In this document: in pieces, positions 6,787-13,291 of the stretch | How positions within the stretch are numbered: the stretch's first letter is position 1 | Layout: each line of letters begins with the position of its first letter | Assembly (NCBI GenBank): GCA_003174035.1 | Contig: PRDV01000001.1 | Coordinates: forward strand, 1 to 13,291 | Reading direction: 5' to 3' | Length of the DNA stretch: 13,291 nt | From: Candidatus Babelota bacterium | GTDB lineage: Bacteria; Babelota; Babeliae; Babelales; Babelaceae | Notes under the pieces: model-generated | Database searches by the model: none | What the model saw: the letters and a program-made list of their open reading frames with translations, nothing else | What the model was told of the DNA's origin: nothing | Position numbers and translations under genes: made by a program

Positions 6787-8625
6787 TTACCGGTAGTCCC
6801 GTTTAAACTTCTTTTCGATATCACCACTCTTTAGTTCCCACATGGTAGGCCTGCCGTGGGGACAGGTGAGTTTATTGTCAGCGCTATAGAGATCTTTAAT
6901 GATCTCATGCATACTTTCAGGTGAAAGTTCATCTCCTGCTTTTACTGCTGCTTTGCAGCTTAATTGAGCATGTACGCGCTCAAGGATGATTTTCTTAAGC
7001 TCGTTCCGATCAAGATAGTGGTACTCATGTACTACGCTGATTGCCTGTTTTATGCAATCCTCGAGCGATTGATTTTTAAGAAGAACGGGCGTTTCGGTAA
7101 TAATGATCTCATGCTCACTCATACGTTGAACCTCCATGCCAAATATACTAAGCAGTGGTAAATACTCTTCAAAAAGTGCCATATCAACTGCGTTTATACG
7201 TATAATTTGTGGAAAGAGTAATCTGATACGGGCCACGTCATCAAAATTCTTTCTGAGGCGTTCATAGAGTACGCGCTCATGCGCGGCATGTTGATCAATG
7301 AGGATCAGTCCTTCTTGTGATTCAATAAGCAGGTACGTAAGTTTCAGCTGGCCGATAAGACGGTACTGTGGCATAAGCAAAAAAGCTACTTGCTTATCCT
7401 CCGTAACCGGCAGTAACGTTTGATCCAGGATTTTGAGAAACTCTTCGCTCTTAATCGCTTTCTCACTCTGTTCAGGCTGCGGGCTCACTTTTTCTGCTGC
7501 GATAAACGGCTGGTTTTGTGCAAGATTATCGAAATTATACCGTGGTACGGGCCTTGATTGATCTTGATTAATCTGTACAGCTCTTTCTGGAACTTTGATA
7601 ATGGCACTGTTTGAACTCAGTGCTTGTGTATGTGCTTTTTCAAGAGCCTGCTGTATGGTTTCCTGTATAAGATCCTCGATAATCTTGGGATGCAGAAACT
7701 GTACCTCTTCTTTACGTGGGTGAATATTCACATCAATATAGTGTGGATCGAGGGTAATAAAAAGAGCTCCCGCTGGATATTTTTGAGGCTGCAACATATT
7801 TTGGTAGCCCTTGATGAAAGCATTGATGAGCTTATGATTTTTTACCCACCGCTGCTGTACGAAGACAAATATATGGCTGCGATCAAAGCGCGTATAGTGA
7901 GGATTGGTACATACGCCAGTAATACGCACATGCATGCGCTCAAGCGATCCTTCAAAGGTCAGAATGTTTTTAGAAAACGCAGGCTCAAAGAGCTGGGCGA
8001 TTCTTTCTGCTAGAAGGTTCGTTGCGGGTGAAGTATAGATAAGCCTATCATCATGGTACAACGTAAAAGAAACCTGTTGATAAGCGAGGCAAAATGCATC
8101 AAAGAGATGGAGAATGGTTCGCCATTCAGTTTCTTTTGTTTTTAAAAATTTTTGGCGGGCAGGTACATTAAAAAAGATATCTCGAATAATAATCTCTGTG
8201 CCGGTATTCATGGCTACCGAAGATTCTTTGGTAATTTTCCCTTCTGCGATTTCTAAGCAGGTGCCAAGGGCATCTTCAGCTTGTTTGGTTGATAGGGTCA
8301 TAAGGCTTACGGATGCTATACTTGAAAGCGCTTCACCGCGAAAGCCGAAGGTAGCAATCTGCTCGAGATCTTGCACTGAGGTTATTTTGCTCGTGGCATG
8401 ATGCTCTATAGAAAGTCGTGCATCCTCTGCGCTCATACCACAGCCGTTATCAGTAACCCGAATGAGTTTGCGGCCACCATCTTCAAGGTAAAGGCTGATC
8501 TGTGTTGCGCCTGCATCGAGTGCATTTTCAATGAGTTCTTTTACGATATTTGCTGGCCGTTCAACAACTTCGCCAGCTGCTATTTTCTGTGCTTCCTGAG
8601 GAGATAAAAGTTTAATCTTTGCCAT
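6787..8625 (-). CDS. mutL: DNA mismatch repair protein MutL (endonuclease type)
   Basis: A 612-residue, full-length MutL, which links MutS mismatch recognition to strand incision and removal. The GHKL ATPase is complete: ELIENALDAGA (30-40), DNGCG (59-63) and GFRGEAL (94-100). A transducer domain ends at about 330 (DVNIHPRKEEVQF at 298-310). A poorly conserved Gln/Ser-rich linker (330-410) follows, then the C-terminal dimerisation/endonuclease domain. The metal-binding nuclease motif DQHAAHERVLYE (444-455, DQHAx2Ex4E), SCKAAVKAG (556-564) and CPHGRPT (588-594) are all present. This is the nicking MutL of bacteria without MutH, unlike the E. coli type. The ATG at 8623-8625 has only a modest gag site. 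No mutS is in the window; the divergent neighbour is a membrane protein. Confidence 0.97.
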   Translation of the reverse strand: MAKIKLLSPQEAQKIAAGEVVERPANIVKELIENALDAGATQISLYLEDGGRKLIRVTDNGCGMSAEDARLSIEHHATSKITSVQDLEQIATFGFRGEALSSIASVSLMTLSTKQAEDALGTCLEIAEGKITKESSVAMNTGTEIIIRDIFFNVPARQKFLKTKETEWRTILHLFDAFCLAYQQVSFTLYHDDRLIYTSPATNLLAERIAQLFEPAFSKNILTFEGSLERMHVRITGVCTNPHYTRFDRSHIFVFVQQRWVKNHKLINAFIKGYQNMLQPQKYPAGALFITLDPHYIDVNIHPRKEEVQFLHPKIIEDLIQETIQQALEKAHTQALSSNSAIIKVPERAVQINQDQSRPVPRYNFDNLAQNQPFIAAEKVSPQPEQSEKAIKSEEFLKILDQTLLPVTEDKQVAFLLMPQYRLIGQLKLTYLLIESQEGLILIDQHAAHERVLYERLRKNFDDVARIRLLFPQIIRINAVDMALFEEYLPLLSIFGMEVQRMSEHEIIITETPVLLKNQSLEDCIKQAISVVHEYHYLDRNELKKIILERVHAQLSCKAAVKAGDELSPESMHEIIKDLYSADNKLTCPHGRPTMWELKSGDIEKKFKRDYR

Positions 8626-8653
8626 GCTCTTTTCTTGCTTGTACGAGTATCCT

Positions 8654-8694
8654 GTTTATGCTTTAAGTGTATAGGGAATACCATAAACTTAAAG
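8654..8694. repeat. Two overlapping, alternative inverted repeats upstream of mutL
   Basis: gtttatg (8654-8660) can pair with cataaac (8682-8688). The adjacent ctttaag (8661-8667) can pair with cttaaag (8688-8694). The two stems cannot both form fully nested because the right arms are in swapped order and share a base. They lie in the divergent region between mutL and the membrane protein gene. Confidence 0.35.
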
Positions 8695-8722
8695 CGCGTA
8701 TTATTTTTCTTGCTAACGATTC

Positions 8723-8752
8723 TTGATTTAGATTAATACCCTCTGCTACTAT
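8723..8752 (+). promoter_or_regulatory. Promoter for the 8797-9537 membrane protein gene
   Basis: A -35 TTGATT (8723-8728) is followed after 18 bases by TACTAT (8747-8752), which carries an extended -10 TGC at 8744-8746. The expected transcript start is near 8759, giving a leader of about 38 bases that includes the agggg ribosome-binding site. Confidence 0.5.
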
Positions 8753-8796
8753 AACAATGCTACGAAGCGATTTTTTTATACTTTTAGGGGCATATT

Positions 8797-9537
8797 GTGG
8801 ATCAAAAGAATACTACCTCTTCTCTCACTGTTGCGTCCTCTATCAATTTTTTTTCGGATATGCTCGCCATCGCCTTTACGTTTGTATTGGTGCTCCTTTT
8901 GCTGTTGAGTGGGGGAGAAATACTCTATTCGATTGTTGGCATTGCTGGGCTTGGATCTTTGTATGCCTTGAGGGGATCATATAGCTGCCGGAAGCTCATG
9001 AGTGGTATAGGCTATTGCTTTCTTGGCGGTTCTTTTTTGGCTACCCTGTACTTTTGTCTTCCGCTTGATGTGCCGCAGACGGTTCTTGCCATAAGGCGCA
9101 TTGATATTTTGCACTATACCTTTCTTCTAGGAGGTATGACACTCCTGTTTCTTTTTCTTTACTTAGGGCTTAAGCTTAAGAAAGACGACTGCGAATCATT
9201 TTTGAAAACAACAGTAGGGGCTGCTACCCTCATACTTCTCTTTTTGTGGATCAGGATGACGTTGATTTTTATCAGCTACTACTTACATATTGCTTCACAA
9301 TTACGCCACGCGTCAGTGCTGTCTATTTTGGAGGAATTTCTTACGGCGCAGCATTTGGATATTCCGTTGTCAGGAGCAAATGGATACAGAACTGGGGTAC
9401 TCGCGATTTATTACGCTCTTTCCGGGCTCTATTTGATTATGGGCGGTTTTGCCTATAATAAGAGGGCGGTCCGCTTTGGCGGTTATGCGCTTTTAGTGAT
9501 GCTCGCTTTTATTCTTTTTAAAGTTCGGGTGCCTTAA
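8797..9537 (+). CDS. Polytopic inner-membrane protein, unknown function
   Basis: A 246-residue hydrophobic protein with about seven predicted membrane helices, at roughly 21-38, 42-60, 69-89, 103-125, 136-164, 200-219 and 223-242. The last two helices (YYALSGLYLIMGGFAYNKRAVRFGGYALL in two parts around the NKR turn) resemble the C-terminal pattern of DUF2339-type membrane proteins, but I cannot assign a family firmly. The start is the GTG at 8797: agggg at 8786-8790 is six bases upstream, and the reading begins with the polar MDQKNTTSS. An extended -10 promoter lies at 8723-8752. The gene is divergent from mutL and ends two bases before the convergent small secreted-protein gene. Confidence 0.8.
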   Translation: MDQKNTTSSLTVASSINFFSDMLAIAFTFVLVLLLLLSGGEILYSIVGIAGLGSLYALRGSYSCRKLMSGIGYCFLGGSFLATLYFCLPLDVPQTVLAIRRIDILHYTFLLGGMTLLFLFLYLGLKLKKDDCESFLKTTVGAATLILLFLWIRMTLIFISYYLHIASQLRHASVLSILEEFLTAQHLDIPLSGANGYRTGVLAIYYALSGLYLIMGGFAYNKRAVRFGGYALLVMLAFILFKVRVP

Positions 9538-9539
9538 AA

Positions 9540-9758
9540 TTATTTTTCTCGGCGTACTTGAGAAGGGTATTTATCATGCCAATAGGCGCGATGCCTTCCT
9601 GCCCTCCAGCCAGTACGATATTTACCTTGAGGAATGACCATTTTAGAGCCATTTTTGCCACTTTTTTGGTAGCTATCATAGAATGGCGTGTAAACTTTTA
9701 CCGCCGAGCAAAGGTGTGCTGATAGGAGAATTATAGAGACTAATGCAATCTTTTTCAT
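9540..9758 (-). CDS. Small, strongly basic secreted protein
   Basis: 72 residues. The signal peptide is clear: MKK, hydrophobic core IALVSIILLSAHL, and a standard C-S-A cleavage site after residue 19. The mature part of about 53 residues is rich in Tyr, Trp, His, Lys and Arg (segments VYTPFYDSYQKSGKNG, KYRTGWRAGRHRAYWHDKYP), with about 13 Lys/Arg against three acidic residues and no cysteine. The junction lacks the M-[DE] feature of the ankyrin group. A strong aaaggag ribosome-binding site is six bases upstream, and a TATAAT (plus 9799-9804) lies in an AT-rich leader without a convincing -35. I do not recognise the family. The charge would suit binding of a polyanion or cell-surface polymer, but that is a guess. 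Confidence 0.7.
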   Translation of the reverse strand: MKKIALVSIILLSAHLCSAVKVYTPFYDSYQKSGKNGSKMVIPQGKYRTGWRAGRHRAYWHDKYPSQVRREK

Positions 9759-9838
9759 AGAGAACTCCTTTTATAGGATTGAATTTGTATATTCATTTAT
9801 TATAATAATACAAAATGAAAACAAAATTCAAGAATCTT

Positions 9839-10399
9839 CTAATTGAGAGACTTTTCTTGTTCATGGGAATAACCCTTTAATTTTTTTGAAGTTTTTGCGA
9901 GACTAATACGTATCTCAAATTCAAGGCCTGCTGCTTCCTCGCGGGATTCATGCTCTATCCTTTTGCCAGGCATGGCTGATTTCAATTTTTGAACAAATTG
10001 TTGGATTTCAATTTCACTAGAACTATAGCCCTTTACTCTTACGACTTCGGGTGTTATTTCAAGCTCCATGAGATAGGTATTATCAGGAATGGTTTTTGAA
10101 ATGAGCATGAGATACTCAGCAACATCATGCTTTTGAAAATAAGTGCTCTCTTTTTTTAAAAGCTGGAGTTGGCGAGCTTGTTGTTGCTGGGCTCCCCATT
10201 GTTTGTTAAGCATATCTATTGAATACTGCAAGGTTGCTAGTTCACCTTTATTACGGTAATGTCGTTTTACCTGCGCATACGTTATGCAGCCACAACATAT
10301 CAGCAGTCCACAAAGAGCAATTGCTGAAATAATAAGCCATTGTTTGACTCTTTTATAATGGTAAGCCTGCACAGCCTCTTTAAGAACTTGATTATTCAC
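9839..10399 (-). CDS. PilN-like type IV pilus/type II secretion assembly protein
   Basis: A 186-residue bitopic membrane protein. A short cytosolic N-terminus is followed by one transmembrane helix (about 20-43, WLIISAIALCGLLICCGCITY), a Gln-rich coiled coil (45-90, LNKQWGAQQQQARQLQLLKK), and a periplasmic ferredoxin-like domain. That domain contains VAEYLMLISKTIPDNTYLMEL and VVRVKGYSSSEIEIQQFVQKL, the usual PilN pattern of a beta strand, 'G.S.S...I..F...L', then a beta hairpin ending GLEFEIRISL. PilN and relatives bridge the cytosolic and periplasmic parts of the machine. I chose the GTG at 10397-10399: ggaggg lies four to five bases upstream, and it overlaps the end of prmC by eight bases (GTGAATAA). 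The longer ATG start at 10507 would lie deep inside prmC. No other pilus gene is in the window. Confidence 0.7.
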   Translation of the reverse strand: MNNQVLKEAVQAYHYKRVKQWLIISAIALCGLLICCGCITYAQVKRHYRNKGELATLQYSIDMLNKQWGAQQQQARQLQLLKKESTYFQKHDVAEYLMLISKTIPDNTYLMELEITPEVVRVKGYSSSEIEIQQFVQKLKSAMPGKRIEHESREEAAGLEFEIRISLAKTSKKLKGYSHEQEKSLN

Positions 10400-11282
10400 A
10401 AGACCCTCCGTCTTGGGCAGTAACAAAACGATCCCTCCCTGTAAGATCCTTATGTATGCCAACATTTTTAAAACCTGCGTTTTTGCACAATGCAGCCACT
10501 GCTTCACCTTGGGTATGCCCTATCTCAAGCACCAGTTGAGGTATGAGTAATTTTCTCATCTCCTTATTGCACCTAAGCCACACAGCAGATTGATCAAGAA
10601 TCTTTTTTAGAAGTTCAAGCCCCTCTTGCTCAGCAAGCAGAGCCGCCGGATCTTCCCATGATCTAACGCTTTCTTCTAGGGTAAGCCACTCCTCGGCGCT
10701 GATGTAAGGAGGATTGCTTACTATGAGGTCGAATTGTATTTTGGGTAGATTGGTAAAGAGGTCTGATTGAATAATGCTCATATTGGCTATCCCATTGAGA
10801 CCGGCATTCACGCGTGCTAAATTGCAGGCTTGTACAGATTGATCGACAGCATAAACATGAGCCTTAGGTAATGCATGAGCTAAAGATAGGCCTATGCATC
10901 CTGATCCGGTGCACAAATCAAGAATGGTGAGATTTTTATGAGGCAATTCTTCTAACTGCTCGATGATAATTGAACACCAATATTCAGTTTCTGGGCGAGG
11001 GATCAGTATCGGAGGTTCTACTTTGATATCAAGCGATAGAAAGGGAACTGAGCCAATTATATATGCCAAGGGTTTATGCTCTTCCAGAAGCTGATACATT
11101 ATTGTATCAAGGTGGGTTTTTTGATTGACAGTGAGTGGGAGATCTGTATGAGCAATGAGTTCTACAGGACTTTTGCCCGTAATAAAGCTCAAGAGTTGCC
11201 ATGCTATAATGCTAGCAGCGTGGGGATACAATACAGTTAGCTTTTTCGATAGGGCAGTAACTTCTTGGTTTATGGGCATCAT
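10392..11282 (-). CDS. prmC: Release factor glutamine N5-methyltransferase PrmC (HemK)
   Basis: 296 residues, normal length for PrmC, which methylates the glutamine of the GGQ loop of release factors RF1 and RF2 using S-adenosylmethionine. The N-terminal helical domain contains PLAYIIGSVPFLSLDIKV (71-88), followed by LIPRPETE (93-100). The SAM-binding motif is DLCTGSGCIGLSLA (122-135), and the catalytic/substrate motif NPPY is at 190-193 (SNPPYIS). Two adjacent ATGs (11282 and 11279) are possible, with a weak gag site. prfA, its frequent partner, is not adjacent; upstream is the divergent ankyrin gene. The 3' end overlaps the PilN-like start, implying translational coupling. Confidence 0.95.
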   Translation of the reverse strand: MMPINQEVTALSKKLTVLYPHAASIIAWQLLSFITGKSPVELIAHTDLPLTVNQKTHLDTIMYQLLEEHKPLAYIIGSVPFLSLDIKVEPPILIPRPETEYWCSIIIEQLEELPHKNLTILDLCTGSGCIGLSLAHALPKAHVYAVDQSVQACNLARVNAGLNGIANMSIIQSDLFTNLPKIQFDLIVSNPPYISAEEWLTLEESVRSWEDPAALLAEQEGLELLKKILDQSAVWLRCNKEMRKLLIPQLVLEIGHTQGEAVAALCKNAGFKNVGIHKDLTGRDRFVTAQDGGSCE

Positions 11283-11437
11283 TTGTAAAACTCAGCATAT
11301 AATTTTTGAATAAGTTTACTAAAAATAGCAGGAAAGCCAATGGATTTTAACTTGCTAGCAAAATTGGCCATTTCATGGTATAGAAAGTAAGACATGTAGA
11401 GAAAAATGTCGTAGTATGATTTGTCGAAAAGCATGCA

Positions 11438-11455
11438 TGCCTTCCCAAGGAGGCA
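11438..11455 (+). repeat. Short hairpin in the prmC-ankyrin intergenic region
   Basis: tgccttc/ggaggca can form a seven-pair stem with one G-T wobble around a four-base loop. It directly follows an alternating gcatgcatgc stretch (11431-11440). There is no T tract, so it is not a typical terminator. It lies about 60 bases before the ankyrin start codon and could be in the leader of that transcript. Confidence 0.3.
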
Positions 11456-11515
11456 GGACTCAAGTAAAAACCATGAACTATTAAAACAGAGCGTTCGTGC
11501 AAAGAAGGATTAATA

Positions 11516-13087
11516 ATGCTTATATTCAGAACTAAGTTCATTCTTCTGACAAATATTATTTTGGTGTCGTTATCGAGCCATTGCATGGAGAAGGTTGCGG
11601 CAATTGATGGTAGTGGGATAGATCCACTTAATGGCATCGCCACTGCAGGTATTTCGACAATACAGGTTGCAATAGATAAGGAGGATCTTGAAGCCTTAGC
11701 GCATTTAATTAGGAATGATGCTCAGTTAGATGTGCCTCATTGCTCAGGTTTAAGCGCGCTTGATTATGCACACAGGAGAGGTCGTCATAAGGTACTTCGC
11801 TGTTTGCTTACGAGCTTTGATAGTAATGGAAATGCTTTAATACATAAAGCAGCCAAAGATGGTTTAGTGGAAAGAATTGAGTATCTTCACAAGTTGGGAT
11901 CTGATCTAGCCTTGCCCAATAAGGAAGGCGCACTACCACTTTTTTTAGCTGTGGAAAATGGTCATGAAGCGGCTATACGTACTCTAGTAGCATTAGGTGC
12001 TAACATTAATGCAGAAAGTGGTACGGCACTTATTATTGCATTAAAAAGCCAGCAAAATCTTGTTGTTGATTGCCTGCTTGATTTAGGCATTTCATTGGAT
12101 GGTATAATGGGAGGGCAGTCTATCAATATTGATGCGGGCGGGTTTTCTTTTCCTATTACTTTGCCAGGCGGGGTGACTTTTTTTCATCTAGCTGCTGCAG
12201 CCGGGAATACGCGTATTATTGATTATTTCATACAGAGAAAAGTAAGTATCGAAATAACTGATTCAGCAGGGCATACGCCTTTCTTGTATGCAGCTGCAAA
12301 TGGTCAGTTGAAAGCCCTTGAGTATCTAGTAAAGAAGGGTGCTCGTTTAGATGTAAAAAATAAACAAGGTGCCAATGCATTATTTCTGATCGCAGAAAAA
12401 AGAAACAATAGTACTGATGCGATCACATGGTTGATAAAGAAAGGCTTATGCGATATGTCGAGAAATGAAAATGGGTTTACCCCATTACATATAGCAGCTA
12501 TTGCCGGTCATTGTGAGGCAATAGAGTTGTTTGTTACATCTCATATTCCTATTGAAGCTGAACATAAAGAAGGCCAAACTGCTCTGCACATGGCTGCTCA
12601 GTTTGGTATGATAGAAGCTGTCGATCTTCTCATAAAATTGGGTGGTAAAGGTGTTGATGTTTGTAATTCAAAAGGCCAAACAGCTCTCTACTGTGCGGCT
12701 ATAGGGGGACAAGTTGGAATGATTGAGCATTTGGTATCCTTAGGAGCAGATGTAGACGCACAAACTATAGTAGGATCCACGCCTTTACGAATAGCAGTAA
12801 TTACAGGCAAAATACGGGCGATCGAATCTTTGGTACGCTTAGGAGCAGATATAAATTTAAAATGTGGTGCAGCTGCCATGGCGCCACTGCATTTTGCAGC
12901 AAGCGATAATCAGATTGCTGCTATCGAATGTTTGGTGAGATTAGGCGCTGATCTTGAAATTCAAGCAGGAAATGGTCTTAGGCCTATAGAGATGGCTTAC
13001 AAAGAAGGGCATCAAGAAGCGGTTGATTGCTTACGTAGGCTTGGTTCACAGCCTCCGGCTCAGGGTTGGCAATGTTTAATATCATGA
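11516..13087 (+). CDS. Large exported ankyrin-repeat protein ending in a CaaX-like motif
   Basis: 523 residues. A signal peptide (hydrophobic residues 8-20) likely ends at SSHC (23), before MEK. About 13 ankyrin repeats of ~33 residues fill residues 46-511. The best preserved are FTPLHIAAIAGHCEAIELF (321-339), QTALHMAAQFGMIEAVDLL (354-372) and APLHFAAS (456-463), with LVRLGAD turns in the last repeats. A ~30-residue Gly-rich insertion (GGQSINIDAGGFSFPITLPG, 199-218) interrupts the array between the fourth and fifth repeats. The protein ends GWQCLIS; the last four residues fit the eukaryotic CaaX prenylation box. The ATG at 11516 is preceded by aagaagga at optimal spacing. There is no paralogous F-box-like tail. 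Export plus ankyrin repeats suggests a host-interacting protein; host prenylation is only a hypothesis. Confidence 0.9.
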   Translation: MLIFRTKFILLTNIILVSLSSHCMEKVAAIDGSGIDPLNGIATAGISTIQVAIDKEDLEALAHLIRNDAQLDVPHCSGLSALDYAHRRGRHKVLRCLLTSFDSNGNALIHKAAKDGLVERIEYLHKLGSDLALPNKEGALPLFLAVENGHEAAIRTLVALGANINAESGTALIIALKSQQNLVVDCLLDLGISLDGIMGGQSINIDAGGFSFPITLPGGVTFFHLAAAAGNTRIIDYFIQRKVSIEITDSAGHTPFLYAAANGQLKALEYLVKKGARLDVKNKQGANALFLIAEKRNNSTDAITWLIKKGLCDMSRNENGFTPLHIAAIAGHCEAIELFVTSHIPIEAEHKEGQTALHMAAQFGMIEAVDLLIKLGGKGVDVCNSKGQTALYCAAIGGQVGMIEHLVSLGADVDAQTIVGSTPLRIAVITGKIRAIESLVRLGADINLKCGAAAMAPLHFAASDNQIAAIECLVRLGADLEIQAGNGLRPIEMAYKEGHQEAVDCLRRLGSQPPAQGWQCLIS

Positions 13088-13107
13088 GATTGCTTAAACC
13101 AGCGTGT

Positions 13108-13119
13108 TAGGTATACCTA
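13108..13119. repeat. 12-base perfect palindrome TAGGTATACCTA
   Basis: The palindrome sits in the 97-base gap between the large ankyrin gene and the next exported gene. It could be a repressor site or part of a promoter, but no convincing -35/-10 pair surrounds it. One such palindrome by chance is not very improbable in 13 kb. Confidence 0.25.
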
Positions 13120-13184
13120 TGCAAAAAAACATGCCAGTGATGTTTACCCCTGTCATTCGTTGGCGCTTATTCATGAAGGAAGCA

Positions 13185-13291
13185 ATGAAAAATATCTTAC
13201 TGACAACTCTTTTTATGTTCAATGTCATACGTATTGACGCTATGGAAAAAAGTAATAGTAGTTCTTATCAGACGACAAAAAAGGCGTCTCA
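13185..13291 (+). CDS. N-terminus of another exported protein (cut by window end)
   Basis: Only the first 35 codons are visible: a signal peptide with an MKN start, hydrophobic core ILLTTLFMFNVI, and likely cleavage after RIDA (residue 19), before MEKSNSSS. The mature start is polar and Ser/Thr/Lys-rich. The A-M-E-K junction matches the neighbouring exported ankyrin genes, so this is probably another member of the same exported set; the rest of the protein is outside the window. The start at 13185 is chosen because aagga lies four bases upstream and gives a normal signal peptide. The frame is also open from ATGs at 13119 and 13173, which would add 22 or 4 residues before it. Confidence 0.65.
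   Translation, partial: MKNILLTTLFMFNVIRIDAMEKSNSSSYQTTKKAS

Noticed and set aside
7624..8013. 129-residue plus-strand frame within mutL
   Set aside because: Antisense shadow of a well-conserved mutL region, with no ribosome-binding site or domain.
8757..8984. 75-residue plus-strand frame overlapping the start of the 8797 membrane protein
   Set aside because: Different frame from the gene with the better start signal (agggg before GTG); hydrophobicity is borrowed from the overlapping gene.
10400..10507. N-terminal extension of the PilN-like gene to an ATG at 10507
   Set aside because: It lies fully inside prmC in another frame. The GTG at 10399 has a good ribosome-binding site and gives the normal PilN length and topology.
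11340..11390. Sixteen-codon ORF (MDFNLLAKLAISWYRK) with aggaaa upstream, before the large ankyrin gene
   Set aside because: The ribosome-binding site is good, but such a short frame is expected by chance and no promoter or conservation can be shown. A leader peptide role cannot be supported.

Overview
This window is most likely from a small-genome, intracellular or amoeba-associated bacterium. Candidatus Dependentiae (TM6) is my best guess. Four exported ankyrin-repeat or ankyrin-like genes (one cut by the window end) and the remnant of another exported gene sit among ordinary housekeeping genes, together with an AAA-ATPase/PD-(D/E)XK nuclease gene and a PilN-like protein. The lineage is inferred from gene content only; no rRNA or marker protein in the window settles it.

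Layout, left to right. Bases 1-173 hold tRNA-Lys(UUU), missing its first three bases at the window edge, and tRNA-Glu(UUC). A SulP-family anion transporter (225-1829, +) follows directly. Two paralogous exported ankyrin proteins lie on the minus strand (1849-2640 and 2748-3569), each with its own promoter. Next comes a decayed small secreted-protein gene (3684-3930, +). A minus-strand unit at 5826-3927 encodes an AAA-ATPase/PD-(D/E)XK protein, split by one frameshift, followed 21 bases later by a HigA/HI1420-type helix-turn-helix antitoxin. Its promoter is overlapped by an inverted repeat that could be an operator. Two tandem paralogous coiled-coil/two-TM proteins follow (6003-6725, +).

The middle right is housekeeping: endonuclease-type mutL (6787-8625, -), a polytopic membrane protein (8797-9537, +), a tiny basic secreted protein (9540-9758, -), and a translationally coupled prmC/PilN-like pair (11282-9839, -). 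The right end holds a large exported ankyrin protein (11516-13087, +) ending in the CaaX-like tetrapeptide CLIS, then the start of another exported protein (13185 to the window end, +).

The most interesting theme is the exported eukaryotic-like set. All four live genes and the remnant share the pattern [LIS]-[QHDE]-[AC]-M-[DE] at the predicted signal-peptide junction. Two share a C-terminal domain ending in an F-box/PRANC-like motif, and one carries a potential host-prenylation box. Together these suggest a lineage-specific family of host-directed proteins, but targeting and function are inferred, not shown.
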